From NCBI GenBank assembly GCA_045617845.1, contig JAZLJL010000085.1, positions 1 through 11,409 of the forward strand: a stretch of 11,409 nucleotides of DNA. Direction: 5' to 3'. Below the pieces are notes generated by a model, which saw only the letters and a program-made list of their open reading frames with translations, made no database searches and was not told the origin of the DNA. A program made the position numbers and the translations under genes. This DNA comes from UBA1181 sp045617845. Lineage in GTDB: Bacteria > Bacteroidota > Bacteroidia > Bacteroidales > Paludibacteraceae. Shown here piece after piece: positions 6,641 to 11,409 of this stretch (positions are counted from its first letter, which is position 1; the number at the start of each line of letters is the position of its first letter).

Positions 6641-7612
6641 TTAATCGATAGAGGTGGCAATGGCTTTCTGAATGAAGTCCCCCACCCTTTTCACATATTC
6701 TTCAGGATATTGCTTGACGGTGGTGATGTGGTCTCCTCCAGGCACGATCCAAATCTCCTTGTACCCTTGTTCTTTGGCCGCGAATAGGTTCTTGCCGTTG
6801 GAAACAGGAACACGTTCGTCACAATTACCATGTATGATAAATATGGGCAAGACGGACTTCTTTACCATCTTGATCGCATCCGCATCCGTGAACGCCCAGC
6901 CTAAGAAGCATTTCGCGGCGAAGTTCGCCGCTTGGAAAAATGGGAAACCTGGCAAATGGAGTTTCGTGTTGATTTCGTGGATGAATTCAACCTCGGCGGA
7001 CTGGAACCCGTTTTCGTTGATAATGCCTTTCACATTTGCGGGCATCGGCTCGCCGGATGCCATCATCACCGTGGAACCTCCCATGGAAATACCATGTAGG
7101 ATGACTGGTAGAGGTTGCCCATCCGCACCCAAAAACTTCTCATTCACAACGTCTATCCATTGGATGACGTCAAGACGGTCTTTCCAACCCATCTGCGTGA
7201 CTCGTCCCTCGCTCTGCGCATGATGGGCCAAATTCACCATCACGACATTGAAATTCAAATCCTCCCTGTAAACCCTAGCCTGCGGAATAGTCTGCAAGGC
7301 ACAACCGGAGTAACCATGAACCAATATCACGGTACCCACCGCATTCTCCTTGGGAATGAAGTAAGCATGAAGACGTAGTTTATCATGGTTGGTGATATAC
7401 TCCTCGGTGACGATGCCTTCGCTCTTCAACCCATCGAACCACTGAAGCTTCCCTAAGTACTTCCTAGCCTTAGTCAACTTGTTACGGAAAGTCTCCTCTT
7501 TCCTGCCATACGTGTCATGCAAGACCGAAATCAACAAAAAGAAGATTCCGAAAAGGAAGAGGAAGGCGCAGATAGACGCAACAATAATCAGAATGATTTT
7601 TAACATACCCAT
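6641..7612 (-). CDS. Membrane-anchored alpha/beta hydrolase
   Basis: The product (323 residues) is a serine hydrolase of the alpha/beta fold, in the broad group of YqkD/BEM46-like predicted esterases or peptidases. Residues 3-31 form one hydrophobic membrane helix, so the catalytic domain is probably tethered to the inner membrane. Visible elements are VILVHGYSG (oxyanion region, His99), nucleophile elbow HGISMGG (Ser176), HGNCDERVP (Asp265) and PGGDHITT (His295), a complete triad. The substrate is unknown. The start at 7612 (MGMLK...) is chosen because it begins just before the membrane helix and 23 bp after a TATATTTG box. The frame is open to 7744, but that extension would precede the promoter box and is hydrophilic. 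ATG at 7606 is an alternative. Confidence 0.88.
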   Translation of the reverse strand: MGMLKIILIIVASICAFLFLFGIFFLLISVLHDTYGRKEETFRNKLTKARKYLGKLQWFDGLKSEGIVTEEYITNHDKLRLHAYFIPKENAVGTVILVHGYSGCALQTIPQARVYREDLNFNVVMVNLAHHAQSEGRVTQMGWKDRLDVIQWIDVVNEKFLGADGQPLPVILHGISMGGSTVMMASGEPMPANVKGIINENGFQSAEVEFIHEINTKLHLPGFPFFQAANFAAKCFLGWAFTDADAIKMVKKSVLPIFIIHGNCDERVPVSNGKNLFAAKEQGYKEIWIVPGGDHITTVKQYPEEYVKRVGDFIQKAIATSID

Positions 7613-7635
7613 AATTTCAACGTTTTGTAATTCCA

Positions 7636-7643
7636 CAAATATA
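7636..7643 (-). promoter_or_regulatory. -7 box (TATATTTG) of the alpha/beta hydrolase gene
   Basis: TATATTTG on the minus strand fits TAnnTTTG and lies 23 bp before the ATG at 7612. No clear -33 TTG is found 18-21 bp upstream. Confidence 0.5.
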
Positions 7644-7783
7644 ATACTAAATGAATTATTATAATCCATATAATATGCTTTATATTCAATACTATTTTCT
7701 GACACCATCGGGGGAAGTACCTTATCCGAACAGAAAAAAAGCATTTTCCCTCCAACTCTTAAAAAGCGAAACGAGTCAACCGC

Positions 7784-8247
7784 TTATTTTTTTATGCGAA
7801 TTTCAATAGGTGGTAGAATCCTTGAGCATGAATTCTTACTAGTAACCCAAAGCTTCAACCATATAGTTGTTTTCCCACAATGCTTTTTTAAATATTTTTT
7901 TCAATAGGAGAAATATGATAGGGATTTTCAATTCGCAAGTCGTCAGACAAACCAGCGGATGTGAGTGTTTTTAATTCAGCATTCAAAATTCTCAAAGTTT
8001 CGTTTGCCCCAATACTCAACATATAAGAAGTTACGCTTATTTTTTGTACACCCAACATTTCTCTTCTAGCTATGGCGGAATCCAACGGGTTGACATATCT
8101 CACGTCCTTAAATGTCGAGTCTAATTCAAAAATAACTTCGAAATAACATCGATCATCTTTTTCATACCCGGCCAATCTTTGTGCCTGTGCCGAGAATATG
8201 CACAAGCATAGGCAAAAAAGCGATACGATGTATTGGATGTGTCTCAT
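7784..8247 (-). pseudogene. Frameshifted paralogue of the small secreted protein at 8457-8924
   Basis: As it stands this frame gives 119 residues (8247 to 7888): signal peptide MRHIQYIVSLFCLCLCIFSA ending AQAQ, then a short unknown domain. Compared with the intact neighbour it stops about 40 residues early. At the break, the neighbour has G followed by eight A (GAA AAA AAA) and this copy has seven. Adding one A extends the frame to a stop at 7784 and gives 154 residues against 155. The restored tail matches without gaps, including EKK, H.G, a conserved WL and a final PIEIRI. This is therefore a one-base deletion in a homopolymer: a decayed gene, a slippage-switchable gene or a sequencing error. 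Function is not recognised. Confidence 0.85.
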
Positions 8248-8258
8248 ATTTGCGTCGA
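8071..8258. repeat. 188-bp direct repeat, copy 1 (5' half of the paralogous genes)
   Basis: This segment matches 8748-8935 over 188 bp with about 11 differences by my count and no indel. The 79 bp nearest the coding interior are identical. It covers the signal peptide and first half of the protein and ends about 11 bp upstream of the ATG. Confidence 0.93.
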
Positions 8259-8301
8259 AAATCATTTAGAAATTGTCGGACCAACATAGAGACATAGCGC
8301 A

Positions 8302-8321
8302 AGACGTAGCGCGCTACGTCT
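8302..8321. repeat. 20-bp perfect palindrome, REP-like
   Basis: AGACGTAGCG and CGCTACGTCT are exact reverse complements with no loop. Outer TAGAGAC (8287-8293) and GTCTCTA (8318-8324) can also pair, and GACATAGCGC/GACGTAGCGC forms a short direct repeat. TAGAGACG-type palindromes resemble dispersed intergenic repeats I associate with Bacteroidota. It lies in the spacer between the two paralogues; no U-tract follows, so it is not a standard terminator. The rest of 8248-8456 shows no gene. Confidence 0.65.
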
Positions 8322-8456
8322 CTACAAATCACGTTATGTAAAGATAAATAAAAAATATCCGCAAATCAAACTAAGCGGGAAGATGGATGACGCATGGTCG
8401 TGGAGATGCGGCGCACCAAGCCTTTGTGTTGAGCGTTGCGATGATCAGTTCATTTC

Positions 8457-8924
8457 TTATGGATCTTCTATAATTCGAATCTCAATAGGACACATATTCC
8501 TTTTCTCCGACCTCTCACCTATTGCCACAAAACTCAACCAAACAGGTGATATACCTAAATGTCTGATTATGAATTTTTTTTCTTTCATTGTAAAAAGGCT
8601 GGGATTTTTCAAACGCAAATCGTCTGACAATCCGGTAGATGTAAATGACGTCAGCTTGCTTTCATAAATATACATTTTATATACTCCGTCATTCGGGAAA
8701 ATATGTTGTATGATAATCTTTTGCGCTCCTAATAATTGTCTTTTGGTTATGGCGGAATCCAACGGGTTGACATATCTCACGTCCTTAAATGTCGAGTCTA
8801 ATTCAAAAATAACTTCGAAATAACATGGGTCTTTTTTTTCATAGCATGCTAATCTTTGTGCCTGTGCCGAGAATATGCATAAGCATAAGCAAAAAAGCGA
8901 TACGATATATTGGATGTGTCTCAT
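8457..8924 (-). CDS. Small secreted protein of unknown function (intact paralogue)
   Basis: The product is a 155-residue exported protein I do not recognise. It starts MRHIQYIVSLFCLCLCIFSA and has a likely cleavage after AQAQ (residue 23). The mature part contains CYEKKDPCYFEVIFELDST, KDVRYVNPLDSAI, GLSDDLRLKNP, VWLSFVAIG and ends CPIEIRIIEDP. Two close Cys (CYEKKDPC) could form a disulfide in the periplasm. The start at 8924 is chosen for the signal peptide; the frame is open to 8954. It is a tandem duplicate of 7784-8247: the first half is almost identical in DNA while the second half is strongly diverged. No TAnnTTTG promoter box is seen upstream. Confidence 0.75.
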   Translation of the reverse strand: MRHIQYIVSLFCLCLCIFSAQAQRLACYEKKDPCYFEVIFELDSTFKDVRYVNPLDSAITKRQLLGAQKIIIQHIFPNDGVYKMYIYESKLTSFTSTGLSDDLRLKNPSLFTMKEKKFIIRHLGISPVWLSFVAIGERSEKRNMCPIEIRIIEDP

Positions 8925-8935
8925 ATTTGCGTCGA
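8748..8935. repeat. 188-bp direct repeat, copy 2
   Basis: This segment is the partner of 8071-8258, offset by 677 bp. It covers the 5' half of the intact paralogue and 11 bp upstream of its ATG. Confidence 0.93.
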
Positions 8936-9042
8936 TGGTTAATGTGGAAGCCATATGGTTGCGGAGAGATTATTTATAATCACTCTCGACCATAAAATTA
9001 GGTAAATAATTTTTATAAATCCTACTATATTATTTCACTTAT

Positions 9043-9126
9043 GCCCTTTCAGGGCGATTGTGCCGCACCGTTCCTCCCATACCCAGGGCGTTGCCCATGG
9101 GCTATGCAATAATGGGCTTTCAGCCC
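9043..9126. repeat. Intergenic palindromic repeat element with three hairpins
   Basis: Three GC-rich hairpins sit in otherwise AT-rich sequence: GCCCT-TTC-AGGGC (9043-9055), CCCAGGGC-GTT-GCCCATGGG with one bulged base (9082-9101), and GGGCT-TTC-AGCCC (9114-9126). The first and third have the same loop with arms in opposite sense. Such CCCAGGGCGTTGCCC/GGGCTTTCAGCCC strings recur, from memory, between genes in Bacteroidota genomes. It lies between divergent genes and separates the compositionally different right end. No gene is supported in 8925-9238. Confidence 0.65.
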
Positions 9127-9204
9127 TAAATCGGCGGGACGCTATGGGTATTTGTCTGAATTTGTATTTTTTTCAAATCCCAATACAAAAATTGGAATTT
9201 CTTT

Positions 9205-9212
9205 TATTTTTG
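9205..9212 (+). promoter_or_regulatory. -7 box (TAnnTTTG) of the SH3-protein gene
   Basis: TATTTTTG fits the Bacteroidota -7 consensus and lies 26 bp before the ATG at 9239. No well-spaced -33 element is visible. It may also drive the FGE-like gene 80 bp downstream of the SH3 gene. Confidence 0.5.
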
Positions 9213-9238
9213 TACAATCAATTTTAATTGTTTTTATC

Positions 9239-9754
9239 ATGAAAAAAATTTTATTATTCTTAGCTCTATTTTTTTCTTGTGATATGTTTGTGTTTTCACA
9301 AGGCAAGGAAAATGATTACTTGTCAGTTTATTTGTTGGATCATGATGGTGATGTGACGAATATACGTGCTACACCATCTGGTAAGGTGATTCAAACACTT
9401 TCAAACAAAGAGGATTATACGATAACCGTGTGTGAATTTCAAAATAAATGGTGGTATATCTGTCGCCCCATTGAATGTGTAGAGGGAAATCCGATTGTTT
9501 TACCAGAAACAGGTGGATGGATTCATTCTTCTGTATTATGTGTCTCTTCCCGTAATTATGGCGGCGAAAAATTATCGTTGCGAAGGATGCCAGATGGTAA
9601 GTCTGAGGTGGTGTATTCGTTCTCGGAAGAGATCCAATTTCGTCCTCTCGAACGGAAAGGTTTGTGGGTGAAAGTAATGACTATAGATAAAAAATATCAG
9701 GGGTGGATTGAGGCTTCTTGGCTTTGCGGTAACCCAGTTACTAATTGTAATTGA
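9239..9754 (+). CDS. Exported protein with two SH3-like domains
   Basis: The product has 171 residues. Residues 1-20 (MKKILLFLALFFSCDMFVFS) are a signal peptide, with cleavage likely before QGKEN. Two bacterial SH3 (SH3b-like) units follow. The first, about 28-104, has VTNIRATPSGKVIQTL and GGWIHSSVL. The second, about 110-165, has LSLRRMPDGKSEVVYSF, GLWVKVMT and QGWIEASWLCGNPVTNC. The NIRATPSGK and GWI turns are typical of SH3b repeats that bind peptidoglycan or proteins in the envelope. No catalytic domain is present, so a binding or accessory role is inferred. The ATG at 9239 is chosen because the signal peptide starts there; the upstream frame opens only with TTG. The lipoprotein gene follows after 80 bp on the same strand and is probably cotranscribed. 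Composition is visibly more AT-rich than in 5922-7612. Confidence 0.85.
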   Translation: MKKILLFLALFFSCDMFVFSQGKENDYLSVYLLDHDGDVTNIRATPSGKVIQTLSNKEDYTITVCEFQNKWWYICRPIECVEGNPIVLPETGGWIHSSVLCVSSRNYGGEKLSLRRMPDGKSEVVYSFSEEIQFRPLERKGLWVKVMTIDKKYQGWIEASWLCGNPVTNCN

Positions 9755-9834
9755 TGAAAGAAGCATAGTTAATTTTTTAAATCATTTCCATCATCTTTTT
9801 AATCTGTGTTGGATTTTTATAAGGTTTATTTCAT

Positions 9835-11409
9835 ATGAAAAAAATTAGTTGTGGAATCTTATGTATGTTGGTTATATGCTGTTTCAGTTGTAAGACAACA
9901 AAATACGATTATAAAAAGGACAAACAACTTACGTTTACGGTGGATAGTGTGACTTTCACAATGACGAAAGTGAAAGGTGGTACATTTGTTATGGGTGCAA
10001 CAGAAGAACAGGGAAATAATGTGTATGATTATGAAAAACCTGCCCATTCTGTCACTTTGTCGGATTATTATATCGGTACGACTGAAGTAACACAGGCATT
10101 ATGGCAAGCCGTAATGGGTGAAGACGGACAGAAAAAAATGAAAAAGATAGATTCACGCTATGGAAAAGGAAGTGACTTTCCCATGTATTTTATAAAATGG
10201 AAAGAAATTATTGTCTTTTTGCAAAAGCTAAATGCCAAGACCGGTATGCGTTTTCGTTTGCCAACAGAGGCGGAATGGGAATATGCAGCACGTGGAGGTA
10301 AGAAAAGCAAGCATTTTAAATATGCGGGAAGCAATGATTTGAATGATGTGGCATGGTATTGGTGCAACTCGGGTGATTCGATAGTTGGTGGCTCTTCTGA
10401 ACATTATTATTTGGCACAATCTAATCATAATAGGTTGCATGCAGTCGCTCAAAAACTCCCTAATGAGTTAGGTTTGTATGATATGTGTGGAAATGTGAAT
10501 GAATGGTGTTCGGATAATTTTGACAAAGATTTCTATAAACGTTCACCCAACATGAATCCAATATTCATCTCTCCACAACCTTTACAAGATTATCATGTGA
10601 TTCGTGGTGGTCATTGGAAAACAGATGATACGTTATGTTGTAGAATCTCCTATCGAAGCTGTCCTATTCCTAAAGATTATTGCACAGGTTTTCGCCTTGC
10701 TCTCAGTCTAGAAAACAATGAGATGGAAGAGGATACAGTTTCATTGGATTCTATTGCAAAAATGGGACCGTATTATATCTTTCATTCTGGTCTTATGTTA
10801 GCAAAAAATCAAAACGATTCTTATTATAAAAATGTCTATCAGCCTAAAAAATGCAAGACAAAAGCGGATATTCCTACTTTGTTGCCTAAAGAATATGCAT
10901 TTGACGACTATTGGTTGGAAGCAGATTTTGATGAGGATGGAAGAGTGGATTACATGGTTTGTGTGCGAGATACAAACAGTTGTCGATTTGAATACGAATA
11001 TGCTTATAGAGAACAAAAGGATTCTTTTATTGACAGAAATCCAAGAGGGTATTTGCTGGTAATGAATAGAGATAATTATTATGAGGTTACGTCTTATAAT
11101 TATGAATGTTTCCCTTCTGAAAATGAAGATGGCGGAGTCTATTTTCCCCCTGAATTGCAAATATCATATTATAATCAATCTCACCGATTAATAATTGAAT
11201 ATTCTCATGGTCGATATGGTTCTTGGGGATATTCTTTCCGTTATCGTAATGGGGATTTTGAATTGGCGGAAAAATACAATGATGAGAGTGTCAGTCAAAT
11301 AACAGAGACGACATACTATGAAAGAATTGATTATGAACATGGAATAGCAACATATAGCAAACTGATAAATGAAGATGACTTTTATAACTTTGATGAAAAT
11401 GATGAAAAT
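9835..11409 (+). CDS. Lipoprotein: FGE-sulfatase-like domain fused to an unknown C-terminal domain (3' end outside window)
   Basis: The frame is open to the right edge (525 residues seen). The N-terminus ends in a lipobox-like ICCFSC|K (Cys19), so the protein is probably a lipoprotein. Residues about 40-292 have the FGE-sulfatase/SUMF1 pattern: VKGGTFVMGATEEQ, YYIGTTEVTQALWQAVMG, RFRLPTEAEWEYAARGG, LGLYDMCGNVNEW, VIRGGHW and TGFRLAL. In true formylglycine-generating enzymes two Cys follow RGG; counting from RGG, Cys268 matches the second, but the first position is Thr263. Sulfatase activation is therefore unlikely. Residues about 340-525 form a second region with an FG-GAP-like ADFDEDGRVDYMV (363-375), then ENEDGGVYFPPEL (429-441) and HGRYGSWGYSFRY (458-470). 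From memory this resembles uncharacterised Bacteroidota proteins, but I cannot name the domain. It follows the SH3-protein gene on the same strand. Confidence 0.85.
   Translation, partial: MKKISCGILCMLVICCFSCKTTKYDYKKDKQLTFTVDSVTFTMTKVKGGTFVMGATEEQGNNVYDYEKPAHSVTLSDYYIGTTEVTQALWQAVMGEDGQKKMKKIDSRYGKGSDFPMYFIKWKEIIVFLQKLNAKTGMRFRLPTEAEWEYAARGGKKSKHFKYAGSNDLNDVAWYWCNSGDSIVGGSSEHYYLAQSNHNRLHAVAQKLPNELGLYDMCGNVNEWCSDNFDKDFYKRSPNMNPIFISPQPLQDYHVIRGGHWKTDDTLCCRISYRSCPIPKDYCTGFRLALSLENNEMEEDTVSLDSIAKMGPYYIFHSGLMLAKNQNDSYYKNVYQPKKCKTKADIPTLLPKEYAFDDYWLEADFDEDGRVDYMVCVRDTNSCRFEYEYAYREQKDSFIDRNPRGYLLVMNRDNYYEVTSYNYECFPSENEDGGVYFPPELQISYYNQSHRLIIEYSHGRYGSWGYSFRYRNGDFELAEKYNDESVSQITETTYYERIDYEHGIATYSKLINEDDFYNFDENDEN

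Noticed and set aside
6672..7223. Long open frame on the plus strand opposite the alpha/beta hydrolase
   Set aside because: It lies wholly antisense to a gene with a complete catalytic triad and shows no recognisable motif or signal, so it is a shadow frame.
7613..7744. 44-residue N-terminal extension of the alpha/beta hydrolase
   Set aside because: It would start upstream of the TATATTTG box and put a hydrophilic stretch before the membrane helix. The AT-rich sequence looks like a promoter region.
8302..8321. Palindrome as rho-independent terminator of the 8457-8924 gene
   Set aside because: No U-tract follows on either strand, there is no loop, and it lies more than 130 bp from the stop codon.
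8383..8667. Plus-strand frame across the spacer and the 3' end of the secreted-protein gene
   Set aside because: Most of it is antisense to the intact paralogue, and it has no signal peptide, domain or promoter box.
10603..10644. FGE-like protein as a sulfatase-activating enzyme
   Set aside because: Only one of the two Cys expected after RGG is present at the catalytic spacing, and no sulfatase gene is in the window.

Overview
The window looks like a Bacteroidota chromosome, probably an uncultured fibre-degrading gut-type Bacteroidales. Three things point there: a type IX secretion (T9SS) C-terminal sorting domain, several TAnnTTTG -7 promoter boxes of the Bacteroides type, and no clear Shine-Dalgarno sites. 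The genus cannot be fixed from sequence reading alone. I saw no rRNA, tRNA, CRISPR array or transposase.

Left part (1-5921): two large minus-strand genes for secreted multi-domain xylan-degrading enzymes. The upstream gene (2278-5400) encodes signal peptide, GH11 xylanase, Ig-like domain, CBM6, Gln-rich linker, CE15 glucuronoyl esterase and T9SS tail. The downstream gene (1-1760, running off the left edge) encodes signal peptide, a near-copy of the same GH11 cassette, an F5/8C-like domain, a Gly/Gln linker and the first residues of what looks like a GH8 (exo-oligo)xylanase. Together they would cut the xylan backbone, trim xylo-oligosaccharides and break the ester between glucuronoxylan and lignin. 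A rho-independent terminator separates them. Each has its own long leader carrying the same conserved block of about 50 bp, which suggests shared regulation.

Middle (5922-7612): two convergent housekeeping-type genes, a HAD phosphatase of the YjjG type (+) and a membrane-anchored alpha/beta hydrolase (-), whose stop codons lie 2 bp apart.

Right-middle (7745-9150): two tandem paralogous small secreted proteins of unknown function (-). The intact copy is 8457-8924. The other copy (7784-8247) carries a one-base deletion in a poly-A run; putting the base back restores full-length homology. The first 188 bp of the two copies are almost identical and the rest is strongly diverged. The flanking spacers hold palindromic, REP-like repeats.

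Right end (9239-11409): two plus-strand genes, visibly more AT-rich. One encodes a small exported protein with two SH3-like domains. The other encodes a lipoprotein with an FGE-sulfatase (SUMF1-like) fold that lacks one of the two catalytic cysteines of true formylglycine-generating enzymes. It is fused to an uncharacterised C-terminal domain and runs off the right edge.
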